From assembly GCA_947034895.1 (NCBI GenBank), contig OX344764.1, forward strand, positions 19,530,001-19,594,000: 64,000 bases of DNA, read 5' to 3'. The notes beneath the pieces were generated by a model that saw only the letters and a list, made by a program, of their open reading frames with translations, ran no database searches and had not been told where the DNA came from. This stretch comes from Rhytidiadelphus loreus. Lineage: Eukaryota > Streptophyta > Bryopsida > Hypnales > Hylocomiaceae. The position numbers and the translations under genes are program-made. Positions 48,308 through 60,897 of the stretch are shown here, one piece after another (the first letter of the stretch is position 1; each line of letters starts with the position of its first letter).

Positions 48308-50659
48308 GTCATTTTGCCATTAGTTGTGAAAATGAAACAAGTACTTGTCAAATATCCACCTCCAAATTTGTATTTTTTTGAAAGCTTTTTGGAGTGCAAT
48401 CTATATGGAATATGGATTGCCACATGTATTTTGTATATATCTGTATGTATTTGTATTCTTATTTTGTATGGATATGTATGTATTTTTTGTATTTCCGTAT
48501 GTATTTCATATTTTATATGCATTATGTATTCTATCTCTCAAAGTACCAAATCCTAATCTTCCCCTAAACCAAGATCATCTCTCATGACATTGAGAAGGAG
48601 GGCACTTTTTGTATCGAGATCCACAACTGTGGATTTTTTCACTAGGGGATTGCAACAATAGGAATTGTTTATATCTTTGGCAAAATATTCGTTTTTGGTA
48701 GACAATTCAAAATGAAAAAATAAAGTATTAGAAGTTCAATGTCTACCCTCGAGTGTCTACCGTCTAGTTTAATATCTCGAAAAGTTTTAAAATATTCAAT
48801 GATTTTTTGCATTGCAACCTAAATGTGTTACAATCCAAATTTTATTATATAGTACTACAAACTATATAAGTACAAATTTTCAAAAATCCAAAGTGGACTC
48901 CATAGTCCTTTGGGAAATAAAATTCATAGGTATGACAGTAGCAACATCCATCATGCATCCATTCTGGAATGGAAACAAATTTTCATATACAATTTGTACA
49001 CCGTTTAGTTACTTTTCATCGTCTCATCCAACACTTTTGATTCTATTATCCATGTTTTGTAGACCAAAATTATATTCATAACCCCTTAAGGACTAAATGT
49101 TTATTTAAAAGACAATTAAAATCTAAATAGTTAATTGATGATGAAATCAAACATTCAAATGTTTTTGATACAATATGGAGACATTTACCTACTTTGTGGA
49201 GATTAAAAAGATTTCGATTAAATTCCCAAATCAAAGTTTAGCTACCAAAAAAATATTGGGCACTTTAAACAACTTTGAGAATCTTGTGCCAAATTCCTTG
49301 TTGATTCTTGAAATTTGATATGTATATAACTCTTGATATAACTAACATGATATAGTATGCACTTGTAAAAATATAATAATATATTTAGGACACAATCTCA
49401 CTCCGAAAGGAACAAAACTCTACTAACTCTATTAGGCAAGTTTGAAAAAAATAATTTTCTTTTAACTTCAAAAGGTATAATCTTGCAATTTGTTGTATCA
49501 ATTTTATTACTTAGATGAATGTAGATCTATGTTATAGTGTTTTATGTGAGACAATAGTAGGATTTTGTGTAAAAATTTGTTTTGACATATTCTAAATGTT
49601 TCACTCTTATGTTTTCACTATTTGGATTCTTTTAGAAAAACTCCTTAGTGCACAAGAAATCATCAAAATGTAGTTAATGAATTGCTAATTTACTAAACCT
49701 CTTTACATCTCAAAGTGATTTAGAAGAAGGTAGCCCTCATGTTTGCTTCTAAAATTTTGCATGTGTATCTAACAATATTTAGTACTTAATTATCAAATGT
49801 AACTAATGAGAGCAAAAATCTCACTTAAAGATACCTTAAAGTTTGCTGACTTTATTTAGTAGGGCTTGAAATTTTTTTTTTCTCACTTTAATTGTTATAA
49901 TTTTCTTGCAATCCATGTTGTCAAACAAGCTGAAATCTTTTTTCTACATTGCCAAAATGGTCAAATTTTTTTCAACAATTAAAGTTTCAAAAACAAGTTT
50001 TATTTCAAGTTTGGTCTATGCACAAAGAAATGGTTGTTTTTGACAATTTTTCTTAGGAAGCACCCCTCATGCTTTAAGGATTAAACCACAAAATAAAGTC
50101 ATAACATTTTTAATTCATTTTGGAGATTCATCATTTTGCATAAGTCTCTTGACATTTAAGTTTTTTCAAGAATTATGAAAAAATCCCTCAAATAAGAGAA
50201 TCCCCTTTAATGGATAATTTCTTAACAATTCACCAAATTCATTTTTTGATTCTTCATCCAAATTTTTTACAATGTTTCCATACAAGTGAAAAGCTAGTGA
50301 AAAGCTTCCTAGTAGGTTGTTTACAAAAAAATAATTAAAAGGGTGCCTAACTTTTTGAGAAATTGATGACCTAGTTTGCCCTCCCGATATCTATATATCT
50401 CTCTATATATATTAAAGGATTGCTTAATTCATAGAATTCAAATCACTTCACATAATCTTGCATCTTGTCTTTTTCAATAACTAAAAATGTATATTGAAAA
50501 GTTTTTTGCCTCACCATTTTAACCATTCTCAAGTACAATCTCTCACACACCATAAACCCCAACACTTAACAAAACCTTGACGTACAAGGTAGAAAGTTCA
50601 AGGTTTGGAGGTCAAGTCAAGGATTTAGGTACATGTAATTGCTTTAAATGAAAATAATA
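48308..50659. other. AT-rich intergenic DNA with microsatellite
   Basis: 48395-48540 holds repeated GTATGTATTT/TATGGATATG words, related in the opposite sense to those at 16.6-17.2 kb. The rest is AT-rich with no gene, domain or transposon end recognised. Confidence 0.45.
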
Positions 50660-50930
50660 GGTGAGATTTGGGGCATCCGGAAGACCGCAAGTTATCATGT
50701 AGTGATAACCAACAAACTTGACTGCTTCAGTGACATCGTAACAATTCTACATGGCCAAGAGGCTGCCGCCTCATTCCTCCATTTTTTTTTTTTTTTTCCA
50801 ACTTTTTTTTTCATTTTAAGAAATTTAGTTTAAATTTTTAAATTTCTAACAGCCAGCCGTTCCTTCACTATGGGAAGAACAATGAAAGGAATAGGCTTGA
50901 AATGGTCTTCCGAAGGCCCCAAATCTCACC
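50660..50930. mobile_element. Candidate 271-bp MITE with about 27-bp terminal inverted repeats
   Basis: The left end GGTGAGATTTGGGGCATCCG continues GAAGACC. The right end is its near-perfect complement (GGTCTTCCGAAGGCCCCAAA then TCTCACC), with two differences. TA flanks both sides (50658-50659 and 50931-50932), which would fit a mariner/Stowaway-type duplication, but TA is too short to be decisive. The interior is non-coding with long T-runs. A degenerate relative of one end may lie near 36430-36480 (AGAAGACCATTTCAGGGTTG). Confidence 0.7.
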
Positions 50931-51060
50931 TAATGTAGCAACAACCATCCAAATTTGTAAGAACAACTTGGATGAACGTCTAATTCATTTAATTGTATTT
51001 TAAATGACATTATATTAATATATTATTTTTTGAATTGTCTATCTATTTTTTGCACTTTAA

Positions 51061-51984
51061 CCCCTAAAGGACCATTGTCCCCTCGGGGGACAAAATGGAT
51101 TTCAGGCAAGTTCCTATGATCTCAATTTTCAGTGAATTTTTTTGAAACTTTCTCATAAGATAGGAAAACTTATGAGCTTCGTGGGAATATAAATTTTATT
51201 TCAATTGGTGCCCGAGAGCAAAAGTTATGGCATCTTCAACATAATTTACACGTCACTGGGCAGAAAAATAAATCTACAAAAATTTGAAATTAATTTTTAA
51301 ATTTTTTTCTTCTTAAAGATCATATTTTTGTCTACATGTGAAGCTTTGATTCATTCCATTTGGATTAGTAATGTGAAAGTTATGAACAATCTTGTTTTTC
51401 GGGCAAATTGAGCATCTTCTTGAAAAAATAACTTATAGGATTCAATTCTGAATGCAATTTTCACAATTTTTCAAAAAATATTGTTTGACAAGGTTAAGTT
51501 TTCTATTTAGAACAATCTCACCGTTGAGATTATTGTGTTTCAATCCCATTTTAGAGCTATTAAAGATTTAGTTTTTCTTTCAATCTTGGACCTACTTGTA
51601 TTGAACAATTTTTTAAAGAATGAAAATCAATCACGTTTTTTTTTTAATTTTTTTTTCTAGACTTTCAACTCAATTCTTCAACACAAAAAATTTTAAATTC
51701 AAGGTCCATGGTGTAATTTTTTCCCCCAAATGGCATTCAAAGTCATCTGAAATTGCAAGCTAGTGTTCAAAAAAACTTTCTTTTTTCAACTTTGAATGCT
51801 AATATCTTCCAATCTGTACGGTCAAACTCCATGAAATTTTTACCACATGATACTAGACTATTAAAGTACAAGATCCTACGGTTAGATTCTAAAAAAAGTA
51901 TTTTTTTTGTTTTTTTGGATGAATGCAGCAAAAATGGCAGTTTTGAGTAGTTTTTGACAGAAGAACGGCCCTGGTCCTTTAGGG
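51061..51984 (+). mobile_element. piggyBac-type MITE, 924 bp, with TTAA duplications
   Basis: TTAA at 51057-51060 and 51985-51988 brackets inverted ends CCCCTAAAGGACCA (left) and TGGTCCTTTAGGGG (right). TTAA targets and CCC-starting termini define the piggyBac superfamily. Just inside the left end is a palindrome TTGTCCCCTCGGGGGACAA. The interior is non-coding, so a transposase from elsewhere was needed. Three relatives occur here: a close inverted one at 61330-62072 and two older ones at 28814 and 35540. The right end lies about 460 bp upstream of the RH57 start codon. Confidence 0.9.
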
Positions 51985-51988
51985 GTTA

Positions 51989-52441
51989 ATTATTATTAGG
52001 TAGAAATCTTCTCAAGCTGCTAGTAACCTACAATATTTTCTCTTAATATCCATATTGAACCTATTTTTCAAGAACCAAGTCTGTTTTTTTCCTATATTTT
52101 ATTCCAAATATAAATTTTGTAGATTTTCCACCAAAAATTTTCCGAGATTTTCAAATTACAACTGTTTTTTTCCCCAATTTCACCTTCTAATAATGAACTA
52201 ACAGGCAGTTCTCCCCGAAGATTGGTCTTCACCCTTTCCCCCCAAAGCAAAGCAATTTTTTTTTCACTCAATCTACTTTCATATTACCGGTATGCATTTC
52301 TGGTTCTGTTGAAATTTCGCCACTGTAAAGAGCACGGCCTGACTCGGCCTCTTAAACCCTAATTTTCACGAAGCAGGGCCTGCTGCTGGTGAGGAGCTGA
52401 CGAATTTTCCTGGCGGAGCATTTCGAGGCGTTGGGTCGGCG
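51989..52441 (+). promoter_or_regulatory. RH57 upstream region with telo-box
   Basis: Between the MITE and the RH57 start codon. AAACCCTAA (telo-box) lies at 52354-52362, about 80 bp before the ATG, probably in the 5' UTR or core promoter. Telo-boxes are known in plant promoters of ribosomal-protein and ribosome-biogenesis genes, matching the predicted role of RH57. No clear TATA box. Confidence 0.55.
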
Positions 52442-55400
52442 ATGGATCCCGCATTCCTGTTTGCGGGGGTGCGCTTGGACAGGAAGAAGTTCGCCTCCGA
52501 TTTCAGCCGTTTCCAGGTGTGTTTGCAACTGGGATTTTTTTAATCTGAGATTCTATGGAATGATCCTGTTATGGGGATGAGGCGTGAAGTAAAGAGACCG
52601 CGTGAGGTGATGGTCAATTCTGGGAATTTAGGGTTTGGACTGAACCAGGAAATAACTAAGGATTCATGGATTGGGATTGTACTCGGATTGTAAGCTCGAG
52701 GAACAATTCATGATGCACGGAACGATTTAGGGTTTAAGGTTTAAGGATTAGGGTTTTCACTAGCTTCTTCTGTCTCGCAGCCAAAGAAAGACAATGATGG
52801 CGTGAAGAGTCAAGAGATTGCGGCTTCTGCAGCGGCTTCTCAGAATGGAATCGAGAGCAAGACCCAGAGCAAGAAAAGGAAGAGAGTGCTGAAGGAGAAT
52901 GGTAAGTTTAAGGGTTTAGGGTTTAGGGTTTAGTGCTGAATAAGCTACAACTTGAGTGCAATTGACTACGAGTTTATAGTTTTTTGAACTGAGATTGAGA
53001 GAAACTTAGAATCATTATTGTAGATGCTGAAGATTCTTATAATAATTATAATGGTAATAATTTGGTGTCCGGTTATAATCTCTGAATCAAGGTTGTAATG
53101 TATCTATGTAGGGTCTGAAGCGACCTTCAATCTGTTCAAGCGCAGAAAGTCAGAAACTGTCGAGACCCCTGAGGTTGACGAGGGTGATGAAATGTCAGAG
53201 CCTGGTGCGACCGGAGCGGTACCGGAGGCAGAGGTAATTAGTGGATGTTTTTGGATATCTTACTCAATTTTAATAATCTTAATTTGTAATTTCTTTTAGT
53301 GATTTTAGGTAAATTTACTAACTTTTTTCAGTTATTGAGGGTACACATTTTGTTTTGGGGAATTCAAGTCCCAATAACTGCATGGAGGATTGCTTTTGAA
53401 TCACGGATTTCAGGTCGTTGGGTTGTCAAGGAAGAAATATCAAATTCATGTCTCAGGCCGGGATGTTCCAGCCCCTCTTGTTTCGTTTGAGCAGCTGCGG
53501 ACACAATATCGATGTAGAAAATATCTAATGAAGAACATTAGAGAAGCAGGATATACAGAACCGACACCAATTCAACGCCAAGCGATCACGACCTTGTTAA
53601 TGGTGCGTTTTTGGATATTCTAGCATTTATTTTGAAGGACGAACCTGAAGCAGGGCGCAATCTGGAATAATTTCTACTTTACCTTCCAAGTTACTCACAA
53701 TCATGTCTGTTATTCTCTCATTTTCCACATTCTATCCAATTTCCTCATTATTGTGGTATGGCTCGAGTTGCAGTTAAAAAACGGTTTTACCGAATGATAT
53801 CTTTTTATTGAGTTGCAGGAGCGAGAGTGCTTTGCATGTGCACCAACAGGCTCAGGGAAAACACTGGCATTCACACTCCCAATCCTCATGAAACTAAGGG
53901 TAATGAACTAAGGATACTGCTTTCATAACTTCCTGCTAGGATGTTATAGGTCCTTGCTGAGTTCTGGTAATTATCGGCAGTGAAGGAGGAAAACATATCA
54001 GGCTCATAGAATGCCTTCTGAAGTTTGCAGTTGTTCTGAGATATTTGGCACTTATGCAGAATGTGTTTCTTTCAGGTGCCAAGCAAAGAAGGATTACGTG
54101 CACTTGTTTTATGTCCCACTAGGGAACTTGCTTTACAGACTACAAGAGAGCTCAAGAAACTTACTGTCGGTACCAAGTTTCGAGTTAGGGTCATGACCAA
54201 GGCGTTAGCCTCATGCAATGACTTCTCAAAATTGCCTTGCGACATTCTTGTCTCCACTCCTCTAAGATTGGATGCTCTATTGAAGGAGTCCAAAATCGAT
54301 TTGAGCAAGTGAGACCATCGTCCTTCGTTAAGTTCATTGTTTGCTACGGTTTCTCTGTTTGCCCTTTGGTTGCAGTTGGCTTCTGGATAGGGGAGGACAT
54401 CGTCGTAGAGGTTCTGCAGCCTTTTTCTAACAGAAGTAATATCTGTTGACTGCAGAGTGGAGTTCTTGGTTATGGATGAATCAGATAAACTTTTCGAGAT
54501 GGGATTTGTAGAACAAATTGATTCTGTTGTGGCAGCTTGCACCAATCCAAAAATTTTACGCGCTCTTTTCAGTGCTACTTTACCAGATACAGTGGAAGAG
54601 CTCGCTCGCTCTATTATGCATGATGCTGTTCGCGTCACCATTGGGGAGAGGTATGAACATTTAAAGCAGTTAAGTTCTGTAGGTTCATAGTAGTTGTCAG
54701 TGATACCACAGTATGCTTCCATGCTTGCAGGTTTAGTGAAGTAATACTTTTTGACAACAGTTCAATTCCTACTGGGAAGAGCAAACATGCATGCATTTTC
54801 ATCTTGCGTTTTTATCTTTCAGGAACTCTGCCGCACAGACAGTCAATCAGAGACTAGTCTTTGTTGGAAGCGAGGAAGGAAAGATATTGGCATTACGCCA
54901 GATATTCAATGAGGTCACTATCCTCCTTTTCTTATTGTGTTTAGTTTGTCCGACTGGTACTGCTTTGGCAAATATATTACCATGATTTTCGATATTGCCC
55001 TAAATCATTTGCACACGAACTTAGTCTGACGCTGCAATTCAATCGACAGAGTTTGCGACCTCCAGTGCTAATTTTTGTAAAAAGCAAGGAACGAGCTGCA
55101 GAGCTCCATAAAGAGCTGGCTTTTGACGATCTTAGCATCGACAGTATTCATGCTGATCGTACTCAAGCTCAGGTTTGCTTTCATTACCGTGAAAAGAGAA
55201 TTTCATAGTTCCAACTTTCAGGGCCTTTGTGATGCTGCACAAAGTCGATCATTGAATTCTTGGGAATAACCCCCGGGGTGATGGCTTTTAATGATTTTGC
55301 TTTTGACCCATAATGTTGACAGATCTGCAATCCCGTTTGCTATTGAATCGATGTATTAATATGAGAAAGATTGCAATTGCAGAGAGATGCGGCAGTTGAG

Positions 55401-56219
55401 AAGTTCCGGGAAGGAAAGACATGGGTGCTTATTGCCACAGACCTGATGGGAAGAGGCATGGACTTCAAAGGGCTTAATTGTGTCATCAACTATGACTTTC
55501 CACCTTCAATATCATCGTACATCCATCGTGTTGGTAAGTTTTATTCCTTGAATATTTACTGCTGCATTTAATGCTTTAAGTTTTGATAGATGCAATTGAT
55601 CCCTAATCGATGCAATTGGTGGTTAGCTATTGTGACCTATTTTATTGCCACTAAAGCGTTGCTTTAAAATTTCATTAACCTTGTTCTCTTGTATTCTCTT
55701 ACATTTGCCTCGTTCCAGCTGTTTTAAATGAGCCAGGTATAGGCTATGAACTGGTTTGAAAACTACAGTAGTTCTCTGTAATATTAGAAATATAAGTTTG
55801 GTAATTTTTGTTCCCATTTCTTATGAACCAATTTCAAATTTCCAGGTCGTAGTGGAAGAGCTGGAAGGTCTGGCCAGGCAGTTACATTCTATACGGAGGA
55901 AGATGTGCCTCTGTTACGTTCTGTTGCCCACGTCATCTTTGCCTCTGGAGGTGACGTTCCAGCGTGGATGCTGAGTCTCCCCAAAGTACAAAAGCAGAAA
56001 TTTAAAGCTCATAACCCTGACTCAAATGGGGCGTCTTCAGCCTCTGAAGTCGCAAAGAAGAAGCAATATAGCAAGTCGCACAGCGAGAGTTCTGAAGATT
56101 TCAGGAAGTCCAAAAACTCGAGAAAACAAGAAAAGGAAATGCCGAATAAAAACATAAGGTCCATTCAAAAGAATCAGAAGCCATCGAAAAAGAGTACAAA
56201 GAGTTATAAGAAAGAATAG
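52442..56219 (+). CDS. RH57: DEAD-box ATP-dependent RNA helicase 57 (ROK1/DDX52 type), 11 exons
   Basis: RNA helicase of the Rok1/DDX52 group, which acts in the nucleolus on small-subunit pre-rRNA processing. Exons: 52442-52516, 52781-52901, 53112-53233, 53414-53602, 53819-53899, 54076-54308, 54456-54650, 54823-54913, 55050-55172, 55383-55533, 55846-56219. All introns are short GT-AG and the model is open for 584 aa; plant RH57 is near 540. Motifs: Q motif PTPIQRQA (156-163), I APTGSGKT (177-184), Ia PTRELALQ (210-217), Ib STPLRL (256-261), II DESD (281-284), III SAT (313-315), IV LIFVKS (about 375-380), [11 protein letters not shown] (428-437), VI HRVGRSGRAG (458-467). DESD instead of DEAD followed by KLFE is characteristic of this subgroup. 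Lys/Ser-rich tails at both ends are typical. Tail to tail with cyclin C. Confidence 0.95.
52912..52933. repeat. Interstitial telomere-type repeat in RH57 intron 2
   Basis: Three consecutive TTTAGGG-type units just after the exon 2 donor. Single copies (TTTAGGGTTT, GATTAGGGTTTT) also occur in intron 1 (about 52630-52760). This is the Arabidopsis-type plant telomere sequence and overlaps the telo-box motif used in ribosome-biogenesis genes. Confidence 0.8.
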
Positions 56220-58127
56220 GTGGGATTGAAACACGTTTCGAAAAACCTAGTAATTACGGGTGGACTAATTTTTGTTAGCCAGAATACCGGTATAGCCCAG
56301 AGGATTGAAGACTTCAGTAGGAGTTGGACGCCCAGGACGGTGAATCTTTTATAAGCGGTGCTTCTACCAAGTTCAGGACATTCCATCGACATTTAGGCAG
56401 GTATATTATCGGAGACTAGTAACGGCATGATTTTGTGAATTAAATTGAGATCATTAGACTATTTATGGTTCTTAACTGTAATTCTTTCTTGAATATGCAC
56501 ATTTTACTTCAATTCTTCTAATTTTGCAGTGAGTACTTGTGCTCACGTTTGGGTGCGCTTTTTTTGCAGGAATTTGATGTTCAAGTGGAAGAGGACGATG
56601 TTCAGGTCATGCAAGTTTGGTAGTAAGTATGGTCATCTTGTTACGGAATGAGTTAATTGTTCATGCGGCTTTAGTATATCCGATATATAGTTTCAACTGT
56701 GATTCAACTGAGTATTTTTTCAAGAGTGTAGGATTATGAGTAGTGTTAAAATGAGAAGACTAAATGCATTTTATGGTGGTTGACCATTCAATGGAGCACC
56801 TGGTTTTCGCGTTGTGTGGAGCTTGATCCTTACTGGGTCTTTGGTTTTAGTAGACCTGCTCAGTTTTGCTACCAAGATTCAAACCAAATAGAAAGGACTA
56901 TCCAAACATATCTCCAGAGAGTCGTTGAGGGTGATGGTGCATATTGAGGGATGCGCATGTTTTGGATCAATGAGGTGGAAGACGTTGAATTTCAAACTAT
57001 TTCATCGTGAAAAACTACAGGAAATAGGCTTACTGAAGGTGAGGAGTCTGCATCGATAAAATTACAACTAAGGTAGAAATACCTAGAACCGTTCATTTAA
57101 GCTGATGTGCATAGATGGGGTAAAAAATTCCTAGAAGTTGTAGACAACTGAAAATCATAAATTTTCAAAAAAGAAACTATATTTTTTTAAAGGATTTTTG
57201 TATTTTCTATGAAGTGTTCTATAGATGCATGTTTGAAGCACCTTCAAAATTACTAATTTCATTCACTAAAGACCCAAAACCATTCACAAAAGGCTCTATT
57301 ACTTTGCAAACATGTGCCATGTGTAAAGTTAGGGACATCCCACATGCATGGTTTAAGGTCATATTTGGAACACTTAAAGAGATTCCTACATCACAAAAAT
57401 GGAGGTAGACAGAAATGGGTACAACTACCTGACAGTGAGGAAATTTGAATAGGGTATTGGAAAGGGAGACAGTAATACAAGATCTGAGCCTCTCCTCTCC
57501 TAGCCATTTGCTTCTTATTCGTATTGCTTTTGTATGAATTTTGTAATGGAGTAGGTGCAAAAGTCTCAACTACAGTGGAATCAATGGCGGAATTTGTGGT
57601 GCTAAGTGAAAAGCCCTTGAAAAAGAGGTTTGCATATTTACCAATTCATCAGATTCGGACTTTGTGGGACAAGAAGATGAATTTCAAAGTAAAATTAAAA
57701 ACCAACAAAACCATACGATCGGGTTAGACTCAACAAGCCATACTGACAACTTCTGAATGTAATGGCAGATCAGATCCCTAAGTGAACTGTCACAAAAGAA
57801 CACAATCTTCAGAATTGAAAAAGAGAAGAGGCAGCATAAATAGAGAGGAAGTTCATGATCGCAATCAATTACAGATAATTCCGAGAAAAATACACTCAGA
57901 ATCTTTGAATTTACTCATAAGGGATGTGATGTTAGCAGGCTACAGTCCCACCATAATGCAGTGAACACGTTGAAACGAGTCCATCTACAATTTGGTGCAA
58001 AATGTGAATCTTAAAACATGTCTGGCATTTTCAAATCACAAAATCGTGGTCATAGTGTTCTGAAGGAAATCATATTTACAGTCTGGCACTGAATGCAATA
58101 AATATTTCACATGAGCTGTTGCTGTTG
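56220..58127. other. Region between the convergent RH57 and cyclin C genes
   Basis: Holds both 3' UTRs. At about 56570 an acceptor-like T-run and TTTTGCAG precede a short open stretch (EFDVQVEEDDVQVMQVW, then TAG), which could be a spliced 3' UTR exon or an alternative RH57 end. 57219-57569 has overlapping ORFs on both strands without a recognised domain. Nothing else can be assigned. Confidence 0.4.
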
Positions 58128-60897
58128 CTACATTCGTTGCATTAGCTTGCTTACTGCAGCACTGATGCGCTCTTCAGGTATCTGCCGGTAGTTGTCATAG
58201 AAGTCCAAAATCTCCATTGCAATGTTTTTAATCTGACAGTACGATTTCAAAGAAGTATTGTAAAGGGCAAAAACACAGGCTCCTTAACTCCAGAATTTGC
58301 TGATTCGACCATCAAGGAACTTCACAAACTAGAGTATGCAACCAGAAGGCTGGTACAAAGTCAAACAGCATGGATCCTTGAAAAAACATCTACACCAAGC
58401 TGACCAAGGAATTACACTTTTCAATTTCGAAAGGCAGAAAAACCTGACAATTGCAAGGAGAAGGGGGTGGAGCCATACCACATTCATATCAACCCGTAGC
58501 TCTTCGAACCAGGACCTTGTGTCCTTTTCTTTGAGCACACTAGCGATGTAGATGCATGCAAGCGCAATCATGAAGGGCGGGTACATAAGGATAAGATCGG
58601 TTCTATATGAGTCGTTCACAAGTGACCTGCCTTGCACCAAAAGATACCAACATCGTTTGTCAGAGCAACAAAAACTTTGAGATACTTCATAGCTAAGTTA
58701 GAGGATACCACAATCGCTAGGGATTTGATCCCATCTCCTGCAAGGACTTCTTACCACTAGGTTGGACCAACTAGAAAGCGATAAAAATTCATACAGAACG
58801 ATAAGAATTTGTTCTCAAGAGATTCAGTACTTGTATCCGAAGATCTCTCCACAGCATTATACTGATCTCCCCAAAATCAAAATCAATACTTATGTTAAAA
58901 TGCTTGAAGTGACGCGAACTTATTTTAGGAGCAACTTGATTGAAGAAATTGGCAACATGCAAGGGTATCAAAATTCTTCCTCACGATGATGGTGTAGGAG
59001 TTCACCAAGTGAATACGGTCAACTCCGTCATGTTCCCATCTTGCAACAGTCTGCATACGAATTAACTTTTAGAAATGAAAAGAATTCTGGAAGCGGTCCG
59101 ATGACTTGAAACAACACGCTGTCTCACAGTCTCATGCACTAAGTCCTTGAGCAATACAGAAGTGCTCCTTTCAGCACAAGTTTACCATAATGCCTTCCTG
59201 CTTTAGGGTAAATTCGTAACATAAGAGAAGAAACTTACTGGATGAGAGGACGGTAGGGGTGATAAATGACAAGGTAGTAATCTAGTGCTTCCAGCAGCCG
59301 CATCTCCATCTCAAGAATGTCCTTAATGTCATACCGACACGCTTTATCTTCATTGGCTGTCCCAGTGAACAAACGATCTTCATGAGACTACCGAAGAGTA
59401 GAGCGAGCTTCGAAGTACAGAGCAAAACGAGAGTGCTCAGCGCTGAAAATCCTAGTTTACGGACAAACAAACCCATGCACCCATGATACTCCAAAGTAAC
59501 ATAAGCATCGACTCCTCAAGGACGAATGGATTCAGAAATTTTTCAACATAGTAGGATCATCTTCTCAGGTTTTCAGACAGAAACAAAGGGGCACACTTAC
59601 AAGTAAAGAGACTCGTGAAGCCTGGTCGAACTTTCTTGATGTAGAAAACAAGAAGCTTCGCTTGCACTGTACTTTCTTCTGCTTTGGAGGCCAGGTACAG
59701 ACATGTAGGTGCAACTAGCCTTGGATCGAATTCAGAAAAACTCTTTCTGCACTCCAAAAAACATTTCTTGTCAACAAATTAGCACCATATAACTGATTGG
59801 AAATCTAGTGCTTGCATAAGAATCAAACAAACAAATGTGCATCATAAGAGCAAAGATCCTAGAGAAGATGATCATGTGTTGAAATAGCAGGAAAATCAGA
59901 GTTATTAAAATCAGATCAGGCCATAGTTACCATGACCAGATTCCAGAAGTATTATGCAGTGAACCAAGGTAACTTAACCCATGTTCAAATGAAATGTTCC
60001 GTGCACAAATGAAAAAGCACATGAAGAATCATACCTGGTATATATTCTTCTAAAATATGCGATGGCCGTTGCAACCACCCTGCATTCCAATATAAGTCAA
60101 TGCTTGTCAGTAGTTATCGAACGGGCTCCTTAACCTAAAGCCTCATAAATCAAGTCAAGCAAAAACAGAAATCCCACTGTAATGTAGCCAGTAATCGAGA
60201 AACCCTAACCTTGACGACGTCCTTGAGGTATGACCTTCTCCAATCACTAACTATGATGAGCCGCATTGTAAAAGACACTTATTACAACTAATAAGACATC
60301 CAAGTAGGAGAAAATTGCATATTAACTCACCGTTGACGAACTTTAGCATGGGATCCAATTGTTTTGATATCTGCAAGACAGAGGCGACTATGATGGAAGG
60401 AATGCACCTAATGACCAAGAGGAAAAGACAAAACGAAAACCAGAAAAGGAGAAACGACTAAAAAGCAGCAGATTGTCCAGAAGCACGCCGGATCAATTCT
60501 GACCGGAAAGCACTTCTGTAAAAATAGCACAAATGCACACACTGGGTTGAAAATGAATGAAACAGGGGCGTCTGAGGGGAAAATAGGGGGAGAACTCACA
60601 AGAAGAAAATTGTATCTTCATCAGTTTAACGTCTTCAGGGGTGAAACCCCGATCTGAATCAGCTTGAGCGACTTTGCTTACTTCATCTTGATCCAGAAGC
60701 TTCTTGCTGCAGCCACCAATCCCCGCATCCCAATCAATAAACAGCTACAAGCAATCTAAGGTACCTACAGATTTCAACATCCATTGAAAAACAGTAGTAT
60801 CAAATGCGAAACAGGATCGTTCCTCTGTAACTGACACCTCCCTGAAGAGCAGGAAGAATTGTTACCAGTGCGAGGACGCCCAGAAATTGGCAGCCAT
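58128..60897 (-). CDS. CYCC1: Cyclin C (Mediator CDK8-module cyclin), 9 exons
   Basis: Cyclin C partners CDK8 in the Mediator kinase module in the nucleus. Exons (minus): 60866-60897, 60600-60706, 60331-60370, 60035-60079, 59601-59746, 59239-59356, 59006-59050, 58479-58626, 58128-58232. Phases agree and the frame is open for 261 aa, close to the usual ~253. The start MAANFWASSH is the plant cyclin C start. The first cyclin fold includes AKVRQRVVATAIAYFRR and EFDPRLVAPTCLYLASKAEE; the second includes VNDSYRTDLILMYPPFMIAL and ACIYIASVLKEKD; and the end is EERISAAVSKLMQRM. Exon 5 must use the strong GTAAGT donor to keep phase, which places VRPGFTSLFTSNEDKAC between the helices, longer than the loop I expect. 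No CDK-binding residue appears lost. Tail to tail with RH57. Confidence 0.93.

Noticed and set aside
57219..57569. 116-codon minus-strand ORF between RH57 and cyclin C
   Set aside because: It overlaps an ORF on the other strand, shows no domain and has no sign of a promoter or splice sites.
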